Positions 7,700-16,143 of a stretch of DNA of 34,354 nt are shown here, piece after piece. Position 1 is the first letter of the stretch. Every line of letters starts with the position of its first letter. Source of the DNA: an uncultured Collinsella sp. Lineage in GTDB: Bacteria; Actinomycetota; Coriobacteriia; Coriobacteriales; Coriobacteriaceae. The stretch covers positions 1 through 34,354 of the forward strand of contig CAUDZT010000021.1 in assembly GCA_958453935.1 (NCBI GenBank). Reading direction: 5' to 3'. A program made the position numbers and the translations under genes. The notes under the pieces were generated by a model that was not told the DNA's origin, did not search any database, and saw nothing but the letters and a program-made list of their open reading frames with translations.

Positions 7700-10468
7700 A
7701 TGCTGATGCTCAAAACCGCCACGGTACTCGAAGCCATCTCCAAGCGCCGCCGCACGGCGCGCCCCGCCGCTCACGCCGGCATGCCCAAGAACACCATATT
7801 CGCCGCTACCCATAGCGCCGAGGACGCCCTCGTGCTGCTCGACGCCACGGCAAACGGCCTCACCGCCGAGCACGCCGCCGAGCGCCTGGACGCCGCCGGC
7901 CCCAACACCATCGAGGCGCCGACCAAGACGCTCGCCCGCCGCATCGCCGACGCGTTCATCGATCCCTTCGCCGGCATCCTCGCCGCGCTCGCGCTGGTCT
8001 CGCTCTACATCGATGTACTCGCCGTGCCCGAGCCGCAGCGCGACCCCTCCACGGTCATCGTCATCGGCATCATGCTGCTGGTATCGGGCGGCATGAAGTT
8101 TATCCAGGAAGCCCGTAGCGGCAATGCGGCAGAGGCCCTCAAGGACCTGGTCTCCAACACTTGCACCGCCCTGCGCGACGGCGAGCGCATCGAGATCCCC
8201 TTCGACGAGCTCGTCCCCGGCGATGTGATCCGCCTCTCTGCCGGCGATATGGTGCCGGCCGATGCCCGCATCATCACCGCGCGCGACCTGTTTGTGATCG
8301 AGTCCGCACTCACCGGCGAGAGCGAGGCCGTCGAGAAGACCGCTGCCATCACCGTCGTCGAGGGTGCCGACGGCTCCGCGCTACCACTCTCTGCCTGCAA
8401 GAACATCGTCTTTACCGGTACCTCCGTGCAAAACGGCACCGCCATGGCGCTTGTCGTTGCCACCGGCTCGGACACCTACCTGGGCGGCATCGCCAAGATG
8501 CTCAACGGGCGCGGCGAGAAGAGCGCGTTTGACCGCGGCGTCTCGAGCGTCTCCATGCTGCTCGTACGCCTTATGCTCGTTATGGCGCCGGCCGTCTTTG
8601 CCATCAACGCCGCCACCAAGGGCAACGTCATCGACGCGCTGCTGTTCGCCACGAGCGTGGCCGTGGGTATCACGCCGCAGATGCTCCCCGTCATCGTGAC
8701 CGCGAGCCTGTCGCAGGGCGCCAAGGATCTCGCCCGTCGCCAGGTTATCGTCAAGGAGCTGCCGGCGATCCAAAACCTCGGCGCGATGGACGTCCTGTGC
8801 TGCGACAAGACCGGCACCCTCACCGAGGACCGCATCGTGCTCGAGCGCTACCTCAACACCGACGGCAACGAGGACGCACGCGTGCTGCGCCATGCGTTTT
8901 TGAACAGCTTCTTCCAGACCGGCCTCAAAAACCTTATCGACCTGGCCGTAATCGACCGTGCCGACGTGACGCCCTCGACCGTCGTGCCCGATTCCATGCT
9001 GAGCCAGAGCCTGCGCGACCGCTATACCAAGGTCGACGAAGTGCCCTTCGATTTCTCGCGCCGTCGCCTGAGCGTGGTCGTCGCCGATGCCCAGGGCAAA
9101 ACCCAGATGGTCACCAAGGGGGCTGCCGAGGAAATGCTCGAGATCTGCTCCTTTGTCGAGGTCGACGGCGCCGCCCAGCCGTTCACCGAAGATAAGCTCG
9201 CCCAGATTCGCAAGCAGGTCGCCGGGCTCAACGCCGAGGGCCTGCGCGTGATTGCTGTGGCGCAGAAAACCAATCCGCGCTGCGTGGGCGAGTTTGGCAT
9301 CGCCGACGAATGCGACATGGTGTTGATGGGCTTTTTGGCCTTCCTCGATCCGCCCAAGGCGAGTGCCGCGGGCGCCGTCGCCACGCTCGAGGCCAAGGGT
9401 GTGGCGGTCAAGGTCCTGACCGGCGACAACGACCGCGTTGCCGCCACCGTCTGCGAACAGATCGGTATCGACGCGAGCAACGTCTTGCTCGGCTCCGAGA
9501 TCGATGCGCTCGACGATGCCGAGCTTGCCGAGCGCGCCGAGCACACGCACCTCTTTGCCAAGCTCTCGCCGCTGCAGAAGGCGCGTCTGGTGCGCGTCAT
9601 GCGCGAGCTGCTCGGCCACACCGTGGGCTTTATGGGCGATGGCATCAACGACGCCGCCGCCATGCGTGCGAGCGATTGCGGCATCTCGGTCGATTCGGCC
9701 GTCGACATTGCCAAGGAATCTGCCGATATCATCTTGCTCCAGAAGGACCTAGACGTGCTCGAGCGCGGCATCATCGAAGGCCGCCGCACCTACGGCAACC
9801 TACTCAAGTACCTCAAGACCACGGTGAGCTCCAACTTTGGCAACGTGCTATCCGTGACCGTCGCGAGCCTGTTCTTGCCGTTCTTGCCCATGAGCGCTCT
9901 GCAGCTGGTGCTGCTGTCGCTGGTCTACGAGATCGTGTGCATCGCGCTGCCGTGGGACACCGTCGATGACGCCTGGACTGCCCGCCCGCGCGCTTGGGAC
10001 GCTGCGTCCATCAAGGGCTTTATGCTCGAGCTGGGCCCCGTGAGCTCACTGTTTGATATCGCGACTTTCGCCGCGCTCTTCTTTGTGGTGTGCCCCGCCG
10101 CCGTGGGCGCGAGCTGGGCCGAGCTTGCCGCCGCGGGCAACGTCACGGGCATGGAGGCCTTTGCGGCGCTCTTCCAGAGCGGCTGGTTCGTTGAGTCCAT
10201 GTGGTCGCAGACGCTCGTGATCCATATGCTGCGCTCCCCGTGCCTGCCGAGCCCGCGCGACCACGCCGCGCCCGCGCTGTGCGTCCTCACCGTGCTGGGC
10301 CTGGCGCTCGTCACCTGGCTGCCGGCAAGCCCCATCGCCGATGCGCTGGGTCTCATGCCGCTGCCGCCAATCTTCTTCGCGCTGCTCATCGGCATTGTCG
10401 CCGCCTACATCGCGCTCACCCAGCTGGCCAAGCGCCGCTACATCGCCCGCCACGGCGAGCTGCTTTAG
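7700..10468 (+). CDS. mgtA: Mg2+-importing P-type ATPase (P3B, MgtA type)
   Basis: This 922-residue P-type ATPase has the actuator motif TGES (205-208), a membrane segment GITPQMLPVIV (323-333) typical of the Mg2+ transporters, the phosphorylation motif DKTGTLT (Asp369), and the hinge GDGINDAAAMRASDCGIS. The C-terminal third has several membrane helices as in MgtA/MgtB. It imports Mg2+ across the cytoplasmic membrane using ATP. The ATG follows AAGGAGGACCCT. It has a long leader with a candidate promoter, a small ORF and a hairpin, which suggests post-initiation control. It converges with the lipoprotein operon, and a family A repeat lies between the two stop codons. Confidence 0.93.
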   Translation: MLMLKTATVLEAISKRRRTARPAAHAGMPKNTIFAATHSAEDALVLLDATANGLTAEHAAERLDAAGPNTIEAPTKTLARRIADAFIDPFAGILAALALVSLYIDVLAVPEPQRDPSTVIVIGIMLLVSGGMKFIQEARSGNAAEALKDLVSNTCTALRDGERIEIPFDELVPGDVIRLSAGDMVPADARIITARDLFVIESALTGESEAVEKTAAITVVEGADGSALPLSACKNIVFTGTSVQNGTAMALVVATGSDTYLGGIAKMLNGRGEKSAFDRGVSSVSMLLVRLMLVMAPAVFAINAATKGNVIDALLFATSVAVGITPQMLPVIVTASLSQGAKDLARRQVIVKELPAIQNLGAMDVLCCDKTGTLTEDRIVLERYLNTDGNEDARVLRHAFLNSFFQTGLKNLIDLAVIDRADVTPSTVVPDSMLSQSLRDRYTKVDEVPFDFSRRRLSVVVADAQGKTQMVTKGAAEEMLEICSFVEVDGAAQPFTEDKLAQIRKQVAGLNAEGLRVIAVAQKTNPRCVGEFGIADECDMVLMGFLAFLDPPKASAAGAVATLEAKGVAVKVLTGDNDRVAATVCEQIGIDASNVLLGSEIDALDDAELAERAEHTHLFAKLSPLQKARLVRVMRELLGHTVGFMGDGINDAAAMRASDCGISVDSAVDIAKESADIILLQKDLDVLERGIIEGRRTYGNLLKYLKTTVSSNFGNVLSVTVASLFLPFLPMSALQLVLLSLVYEIVCIALPWDTVDDAWTARPRAWDAASIKGFMLELGPVSSLFDIATFAALFFVVCPAAVGASWAELAAAGNVTGMEAFAALFQSGWFVESMWSQTLVIHMLRSPCLPSPRDHAAPALCVLTVLGLALVTWLPASPIADALGLMPLPPIFFALLIGIVAAYIALTQLAKRRYIARHGELL

Positions 10469-10502
10469 CACGGTGAGCCGCCACAGTAGACAGCCCAAGG
10501 GC

Positions 10503-10543
10503 AAAACCACCACAAAGGCGCCTGTCCCCTTTGTGGTGGTTTT
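10503..10543. repeat. Family A repeat, copy 2; probable bidirectional terminator
   Basis: AAAACCACCACAAAGG and CCTTTGTGGTGGTTTT form a near-perfect stem ending in four T residues on either strand. It lies between two convergent genes (mgtA and a lipoprotein gene), as expected for a shared terminator. Confidence 0.85.
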
Positions 10544-10549
10544 GGTGCG

Positions 10550-11236
10550 CTACGAGGCATTGGTCAGGCGGCTCCAGAGTTCGTCAATATCGATTTGGTC
10601 GCCGCCGCTCAGATAACCGGTGTGAATAAAAGACTCACTATAGATATAGACGTCATGCGCGCTGTCGCCATCATCTTCGGTGTCGTAGGCCGAAATCACG
10701 TAACGGCTGCCGTCGAGCGCCTTGACCAGCCAATACACGGAATCGTCGATTGTGCACTTCTCCTGCACTATCGCCGCATCGCCGATTGCGCCGGTGAGCG
10801 CACGATTGCCCGTCGTATAGCCGCCCACCGAGAGCAAAATCGCCACGCTATCGTCTCCGCCGCCCGGCTCAAGTTCCTCGTACTCGGACTCCGAAAGCGG
10901 TATCGCGCTGTTCGCAAGTTCGTCCACGTCATCCGAAATCTTAGAAAAGGTAAAGGCGAAAAGTCCCGCGTCATCGGCGGCACCGTAGCCCACGCTCTCG
11001 CCTTGCCACTCATAGTTTTGATGCTTGAGCAGGCGCACCAGGTCGGCGCCGTCCAAGTTGATCGCAGCATAGACCGTCACGTTGGCGTTGTCGTCTACAC
11101 AGGCGGCGTCCGCCGTGGTCGCCTTCTTGGCACCGCCCGCGCCGCCCAATCCGCCCGAGCAGCCAGCCAGCGCACAAGCCAGCGCACCCGCGCCTGCCAC
11201 AAAGGCCGCACGGTTCATCGTCACTTCATTCATCAT
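10550..11236 (-). CDS. Lipoprotein with C-terminal DELW motif
   Basis: The 228-residue product has an N-terminal signal with lipobox LAGC after a hydrophobic stretch (NRAAFVAGAGALACALAGC). The NRAAFV segment resembles a degenerate Tat motif. The body has YEWQ, and the C-terminus ends IDIDELWSRLTNAS. Similar segments occur in the next lipoprotein upstream in the operon (GYAWQ and TIDEFWQEKTG), so the two look paralogous. The start at 11236 has GAGGAACGAAC ahead of ATGATG. It is last in a four-gene minus-strand set with short gaps. It should be anchored to the outer face of the membrane. I do not recognise the family and assign no function. Confidence 0.8.
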   Translation of the reverse strand: MMNEVTMNRAAFVAGAGALACALAGCSGGLGGAGGAKKATTADAACVDDNANVTVYAAINLDGADLVRLLKHQNYEWQGESVGYGAADDAGLFAFTFSKISDDVDELANSAIPLSESEYEELEPGGGDDSVAILLSVGGYTTGNRALTGAIGDAAIVQEKCTIDDSVYWLVKALDGSRYVISAYDTEDDGDSAHDVYIYSESFIHTGYLSGGDQIDIDELWSRLTNAS

Positions 11237-11271
11237 GTTCGTTCCTCGCTATGGTATTGGCCACGTCGCAC

Positions 11272-12012
11272 CTAGCCGAGCGCGCGTCCAGTCTTTTCCT
11301 GCCAAAATTCGTCTATCGTCGGAGCGCCACCGCCCTGGGTAAACGTACCGGTCTTGATAGCCTCCTCGGTAATGAGATCCAAGCGGTAGTCACCGTTTTC
11401 CATCGGACTCGCCATGGCAACGTGCCGCGCCATGTTGGAACCGTATACGCACGCGATCCATGAGCCCGAAGTAATCTGCGCCCGGTCCTCGACCGGCACG
11501 GAAAAGCCCGCGATAACATCCTCGCAGCTCGAATAGCCCGAAAGTTGCAGCGTGAACATCACGGTGCTTCCGGTGCCGCCCTTGTCGAGCTTTCCGATTT
11601 CGTCCTCGCCGAGCCATTCGGTCGCGCCGTCCTTGCTGATATTGCAGACGCTGAGCACGTGTCCCGCCTCGTCCTCGTACATCTCGAGCGCGTCTTGCCA
11701 GGCATAGCCCTGCTGCGAGGCAAACTCCTGCAACTGCCAGCCCTTAAGCTCGAGGAGCGCCGCGATGCTGATGTTGCGGTGCGCATCCCAGCAATCATCC
11801 GACCACGTATCGAACGCATCCGCCGAGCCGCTGTCCGCGTCGCCGGAATCGCCCGACGTCGCACCCGCATCCATCTTGTCCTTTACCGGGCGGTCGTCGT
11901 TAAAACCCGTCGCATCCTGCGTCCGCTGTCCGCCGCACCCCACAAGCGTCAGCAGCGCCGTTCCCGCCGCCGCGACAAATGCCGTGCGCGAAAGTACCGT
12001 CTCCCTCATCAT
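11272..12012 (-). CDS. Lipoprotein, paralogue of the preceding gene product
   Basis: The start is placed at 12012, where ATGATG follows an AAAGGAAC ribosome site; the longer open frame to 12132 overlaps the neighbouring gene. The 246-residue product has the signal VLSRTAFVAAAGTALLTLVGCGG with lipobox LVGC and an SRTAFV segment near a Tat-like motif. An Asp/Ser/Gly-rich linker (residues 30-60) follows, then a globular part with QQGYAWQDALEMYEDEAGHV, and a C-terminal TIDEFWQEKTG. It is 35 nt upstream of its shorter paralogue. No known domain was recognised; an envelope role is inferred from the lipobox only. Confidence 0.8.
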   Translation of the reverse strand: MMRETVLSRTAFVAAAGTALLTLVGCGGQRTQDATGFNDDRPVKDKMDAGATSGDSGDADSGSADAFDTWSDDCWDAHRNISIAALLELKGWQLQEFASQQGYAWQDALEMYEDEAGHVLSVCNISKDGATEWLGEDEIGKLDKGGTGSTVMFTLQLSGYSSCEDVIAGFSVPVEDRAQITSGSWIACVYGSNMARHVAMASPMENGDYRLDLITEEAIKTGTFTQGGGAPTIDEFWQEKTGRALG

Positions 12013-12085
12013 TGTTCCTTTCCCGTTCTTTATCACCATGCCGAGAAACACATCCGGCATCGATTCACACATAACCCGCCTCACG

Positions 12086-13645
12086 CTATTGACGAGGCAG
12101 CTCCGTCCAGCCAAAACCGGGTTCAAAACCATCGCGTGTACCGATCACATCGCCCGAACCGTTGACCCAGGCCTGGTCGGCCATCACCGAGACCTCGACA
12201 TCGGTGCCGTCGGGTCTGGCGTAATGGTTGACCCCGCGAATGGCATCGGAATACGAGGCGGCGCCCGTCCCCACGCCCGCGCTGGAAAAATTGGCGGCGC
12301 TGGCAGCCATATTCGCGGCGTGCTGACGGTCGCTGCGATCGAACCACGCCTGCTGGTAGCTGTCGAACGCCGCCTGTTGCGAGGCATGCATCTGTTGCCA
12401 GGCTGCAAACTGCTGTTGCTGCTGGGCAATGTTCATCTGCGTGCGTTGGCGCTGCTCAAGCACCATCTGTTGCTTTTGAGCTGACGCCTCGCGTGCAATC
12501 GCCGGATTGAGCCGCAGAGTCGACGCCATTGATGCAAGCGCCGTGGAGGCCGCCTCGTCCAGGCGACCTTCTGGCGCAACCAAACAGAAGCTGTCCCTGA
12601 TACGCCACTGCAGCAGGTCGGCCGCACCCAGCTCGAACGACGCTCCGTCCGGGCAACCGCCTCGACCCGTGGGCTGTTCTTGCGCGACGCCCTGTCCCGC
12701 CGCTGCCGCCGCCTTGCGCTCGCGCAGGCGCTTGCCCAAAACACCGCCGATCAGCCCACTCGAAAGGCTCGCGCCCAGCAGCGCCTCGGCCCCAGCGGCA
12801 ACACCTTTGCCCATAGAACCCGCGACGCCTCCGATTGAAAACATATAGCCCTCGACTTTGGCCGCCACCGCGAGCTCGGTGGGCACCGGAGCGCCCGTGA
12901 GCCGATATCGACGCATGCGGCACTCATAGACCACATCACTCGGTTCCATCGAAAAGCCCTGGATTGCAAAGTCGTTTGCCGCCTCGCGCTTTACGCGGGC
13001 ACGCTCGCGCTCGATATCGACCGCCGCGCTCGATGGGTACGGTTGCTCGGCAACAACCTCTGCCCGCGCGCCCAGCCGTGCTGCACAGGCCTGAGCCAGC
13101 TCGTCGCAAGCTGCCTCCACGTGCACAAACACCTTGCGTTCGGTTTGCGTGGGGATACGCTTGGCAACGGCGCCCGCATCCACGTAGCAGAGCTCGGAGC
13201 GGTACATAATCCGCTCACCCATCGGACCCGCCGCCGTCACGCCAACCGAAATCGGGCAGTCGAAACTGCCGCTGCGCTCAAGATGCGCTTCTTCGATATG
13301 CCAGCCCCGCGGCAGCACCACCTGCGCGAGTGCCTGGCCGCCAGAGGTATCGCATGCGGCATGAAGCTCAAGGTCACCGATGTGAGGCGCATCCGTCGTG
13401 GCTGCGTCACGAGACGACGCGACGCCGGCAGTCTCCACCGGCGCATCGGCCGGCGCGTCCACACTCGGGTCGCCGCCTTCGTCCGCATCGTCATCGGCAG
13501 TCGCCCCATCTGTAGCCCCCACGGCGCCCGAGTAGCCCACAACGCCCTCAAGTCGGACGCCGCACCCCGGGCAAAATCGCACCGGCACGCCGGCGACCCG
13601 AGGCAGCTGCGCCCCGCACGCCGGGCAGAATCTCAAGTCACTCAT
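12086..13645 (-). CDS. Zinc-ribbon protein with Gln-rich C-terminal region
   Basis: The 519-residue product begins MSDLRFCPACGAQ and a second CPGCG, two CxxC pairs that form a zinc ribbon at about residues 7-30. An acidic, Asp/Ala-rich linker follows. The middle (about 90-330) has no match that I know and includes a Gly/Ala-rich stretch. A coiled, Gln-rich region (QKQQMVLEQRQRTQMNIAQQ) comes next, and the end has GVNHYARPDGTDVEVSVMAD and a Gly/Trp-rich tail (GFGWTEL). No clear membrane helix is seen apart from the Gly-rich stretch. The start at 13645 is chosen because the zinc ribbon begins there; the ribosome site is weak. It is second in the minus-strand set, 20 nt after the small anchored protein. 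Function unknown. Confidence 0.75.
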   Translation of the reverse strand: MSDLRFCPACGAQLPRVAGVPVRFCPGCGVRLEGVVGYSGAVGATDGATADDDADEGGDPSVDAPADAPVETAGVASSRDAATTDAPHIGDLELHAACDTSGGQALAQVVLPRGWHIEEAHLERSGSFDCPISVGVTAAGPMGERIMYRSELCYVDAGAVAKRIPTQTERKVFVHVEAACDELAQACAARLGARAEVVAEQPYPSSAAVDIERERARVKREAANDFAIQGFSMEPSDVVYECRMRRYRLTGAPVPTELAVAAKVEGYMFSIGGVAGSMGKGVAAGAEALLGASLSSGLIGGVLGKRLRERKAAAAAGQGVAQEQPTGRGGCPDGASFELGAADLLQWRIRDSFCLVAPEGRLDEAASTALASMASTLRLNPAIAREASAQKQQMVLEQRQRTQMNIAQQQQQFAAWQQMHASQQAAFDSYQQAWFDRSDRQHAANMAASAANFSSAGVGTGAASYSDAIRGVNHYARPDGTDVEVSVMADQAWVNGSGDVIGTRDGFEPGFGWTELPRQ

Positions 13646-13665
13646 CCCGTACATCCCTAATTTCG

Positions 13666-14115
13666 TTAGCTGTTTTTGATTGCGGCAAGCTGCCGCCATA
13701 ACTCATCGGCACCGTTAAGTCGATACGCCGTCTTATCGAGCACGATGTTTTTGCCCTCAAGTTCTACCGATTGCTCCGAGCCATCCGTATAGACAAAGAC
13801 GAGCGTTCGGCCGGCATCGCTCGTCCGCTCATCCACCGCATCCCCCACGGTGCAGCCATCGAGCGCGGCAAAAGTCGATGCGACCAGTTCGGCATCGTCG
13901 GTCTCATAGGCCGTCCGCGCCTCCCCGTCCTCGATAAGCTTGACCGCCACCGGAACGGCAGCGCAATCGTTGAGCGACACTTGCGCGGCAGTCTTTCCCT
14001 GAGCGCCATGGTCGCCGGCAACGTAAACTCGCATGAGTGTCACCGCCGCGGCAAAGGCCACCACGGCGATAAGCGCGCCCGCAATTTTATTAGACGCGCA
14101 ACCCCGAGACGCCAT
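13666..14115 (-). CDS. Small membrane-anchored protein with C-terminal DELW motif
   Basis: The 149-residue product has one N-terminal hydrophobic segment (IAGALIAVVAFAAAVTLM, about residues 11-28) without a lipobox, so it is a signal anchor or a secreted protein. The rest is soluble, with GRTLVFVYTDGSEQSVEL and the ending LNGADELWRQLAAIKNS. The ending matches the DELW/DEFW tails of the two lipoproteins further down the operon. The start at 14115 follows GGAGGGGGTG. It is the first gene of the four-gene minus-strand set. No family recognised. Confidence 0.75.
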   Translation of the reverse strand: MASRGCASNKIAGALIAVVAFAAAVTLMRVYVAGDHGAQGKTAAQVSLNDCAAVPVAVKLIEDGEARTAYETDDAELVASTFAALDGCTVGDAVDERTSDAGRTLVFVYTDGSEQSVELEGKNIVLDKTAYRLNGADELWRQLAAIKNS

Positions 14116-14219
14116 AGGTGCACCCCCTCCGTTCTGCTCTGCTCAGCATCACATTCATATGCCTTTGAGCACCAAAACGGCAGGTGACAAATGTCTCATA
14201 TTCATATTTTTGCAGGTAA

Positions 14220-14258
14220 AAAACCACCACAAAGGTGCCTGTCCCCTTTGTGGTGGTT
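14220..14258 (-). terminator. Family A repeat, copy 3; terminator of the LuxR gene
   Basis: On the minus strand the stem CCACCACAAAGG/CCTTTGTGGTGG begins a few bases after the LuxR stop codon (14261) and is followed by a run of six T residues, a standard rho-independent layout. It separates the LuxR gene from the envelope-protein operon. Confidence 0.75.
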
Positions 14259-14260
14259 AG

Positions 14261-15805
14261 CTAGTCTTGGGGTGTCCAGGACCAGAAGAAGTTGATGAGG
14301 GCTACGCGCGAGGAGGCACCTGTCTTTTTGTTAATCGAAGCGATGTGGCGATAGAGCGTGGAGCGCGAAAGGAAGAGTGCCGCCGCCACGTCCTGCACGC
14401 TGTCGTCCGAAACGACCAGCGCCTCCAGAACATCGCGCTCGCGCTTGGTGAGCCCAAAGGCGGCAACGAAGCCATCGAGCCGATCGTCAAACGAAAGTTC
14501 CGGCGCCTCCAGGGGCGCCGTGTCGGCCTGGCCGGGCTCACAGCTCACGCCAAGATCGTCGGTGGCAAGCGCCAGCCCGCCGTGCGTCGCCTCGCCCTCA
14601 CCGTCTTGTCTAAACTGCCCTAACAGCGAAATCGCGATGCCGACAAACAGCACGAGCACGACGCTCACTGCCGCCAGCACGTTTTGACTCGAGATAATCG
14701 CCACCGCCGGAGCCGTCACGAGTATCGAGCAAACGTTGTTGATAACACGGCCCATGCACGGCCACAGATACGCCCAGCGGGCATACATCGAAATCGCGGC
14801 GAACTTCGCGGTGAAGAACACCACGAAAAAGCCCGTGCCAAGGTAAAAGATAATCGTGGCGGCAAGCGTGTTGCCACCGTTGCCATCGGTGATAAGCACA
14901 AAGAACGAGAGCGTGGACAGCATGGCGGCGCACGTCATGATGATATTCATATACGAACGCCCACGCAGGTCATACAGGACGCCGGCGGCAAGGGCGCTCA
15001 CAACCAGCAGCAAGCGCGGCCAGTCGCCCAGATCGATAGCGCCAGCGGCATGCGAGGTCGTAAGGCCGGCATTGAGGGCCGCGAACACGCCGGTGAGGCA
15101 AGCGGTCGCCACCGTCAGACGCACCACGGCGCCCTGAAAGGCCACCTTTGCCTCGGGGTCATCGTGCCACCTGGCGCCACGCTCCGACGCATCGACCGAT
15201 AGCTCGGCAATCCCGACCTCGAACTCGGGCGCAGGCTCATCACGCAATTTAGCGCGGCGGGCACCGTGAAGCAGCCCCACCAGCGCGATCGCACAGGCAA
15301 TGAGAACAGACTGCTGGGGAATGCCCGCAGGCATCACCATATGGTTGAGCACCTGCACCAAAATGCCCGCAGCATAGGAAACCGCCACGGCGCGCGCCAG
15401 GCAGGGCGTCTGCGCAAAACGCCGCGCAAGATTGGCATGGGCGGTCGATCCGCAATAGCCCAGGGCGCAGCACGCCACCAGGCCGCCGGCAATTACTACC
15501 TCAAACCGCACTGCCATAATCATCAGCAGCAACGCCGATACCAACAGCACGCCCGTAATATCGCTCGTCGCATCGATCGTCTGGGGACAGCGATAGTACA
15601 GAAATGGGCGCACGAAAAAGCCAATCACGCTCGCGCCGACAACGATGCTCTCGTAGATGACGACCTCACTCGATGGCACGAACTCGGCCATGCGCGCATC
15701 AAAGAAATACTCGCACGCCAAAAACGTGAAGAAGAACAGCGCTAGGCACAGAATCTCCCGCATGCCCCGGCGCAAATATGCGGTTGTGTCTCCCAGGTCC
15801 CTCAT
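14261..15805 (-). CDS. LuxR-family regulator with 12 transmembrane segments
   Basis: The 514-residue protein has about twelve hydrophobic segments between residues 15 and 400 (for example ILCLALFFFTFLACEYFF, VVIAGGLVACCALGYCG and LAAVSVVLVLFVGIAISLLG), laid out like an MFS-type membrane domain. An acidic linker and a C-terminal LuxR helix-turn-helix follow (FGLTKRERDVLEALVVSDDS then VQDVAAALFLSRSTLYRHIA). Proteins of this design are common in Coriobacteriia and are thought to be membrane-bound one-component regulators; ligands are mostly unknown. The start is set at 15805 after GGGGGTTACC; a start at 15841 is possible. It lies upstream of the envelope-protein operon in the same direction and is separated from it by a terminator-like repeat. 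Confidence 0.9.
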   Translation of the reverse strand: MRDLGDTTAYLRRGMREILCLALFFFTFLACEYFFDARMAEFVPSSEVVIYESIVVGASVIGFFVRPFLYYRCPQTIDATSDITGVLLVSALLLMIMAVRFEVVIAGGLVACCALGYCGSTAHANLARRFAQTPCLARAVAVSYAAGILVQVLNHMVMPAGIPQQSVLIACAIALVGLLHGARRAKLRDEPAPEFEVGIAELSVDASERGARWHDDPEAKVAFQGAVVRLTVATACLTGVFAALNAGLTTSHAAGAIDLGDWPRLLLVVSALAAGVLYDLRGRSYMNIIMTCAAMLSTLSFFVLITDGNGGNTLAATIIFYLGTGFFVVFFTAKFAAISMYARWAYLWPCMGRVINNVCSILVTAPAVAIISSQNVLAAVSVVLVLFVGIAISLLGQFRQDGEGEATHGGLALATDDLGVSCEPGQADTAPLEAPELSFDDRLDGFVAAFGLTKRERDVLEALVVSDDSVQDVAAALFLSRSTLYRHIASINKKTGASSRVALINFFWSWTPQD

Positions 15806-15992
15806 GGTAACCCCCACCCGCTTTGTTGTCCGGAACACCATTTTAATAAAGAACCAATCTCAATATCGAAGCCAAGTTCGAAATGTTGCAAATTCGACCC
15901 CAGCCGTCCGCATGACGCCGCGGTTTTGAGCCGCATGACCCAGAAGGGGCGCGCGCAAGCTCCAACTCGGCAAGGAGTATCCCCCAACTGCC

Positions 15993-16019
15993 ACTCATTT
16001 AAGTACGTCCCCAATGAGT
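15993..16019. repeat. Family C short palindromic unit
   Basis: ACTCATTTAAGTACGTCCCC followed by AATGAGT; the ends ACTCATT/AATGAGT are inverted repeats. The same unit occurs at 22868, 22901 and 31766. A partial copy (CCCAATGAGT) follows directly. The 15806-16143 gap otherwise holds only a hairpin. Confidence 0.8.
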
Positions 16020-16040
16020 ACCCAATGAGTAAACAAAGGG

Positions 16041-16100
16041 TGCGACGGAATGGCTCCCCTTGGCAGCTTAAAGCCGTCATGCAGGAACCATTCCGTCGCA
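16041..16100 (-). terminator. Long hairpin after the GH140-like gene
   Basis: Arms at 16041-16057 and 16084-16100 (TGCGACGGAATGGCTCC and its complement) match at 16 of 17 positions, and the one difference is a G-U pair in the minus-strand transcript. It lies 44 nt after the stop of the gene at 16144. No clear U-tract; it may be a terminator or another REP-like element. Confidence 0.5.
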
Positions 16101-16143
16101 GCCTAATGAAAGGGACTGGGTTGTAAATGTTGGAGAAGAGCCG

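Noticed and set aside
8381..9619. 412-codon open frame on the minus strand
   Set aside because: Antisense to the P-type ATPase motifs; no own ribosome site or recognisable domain.
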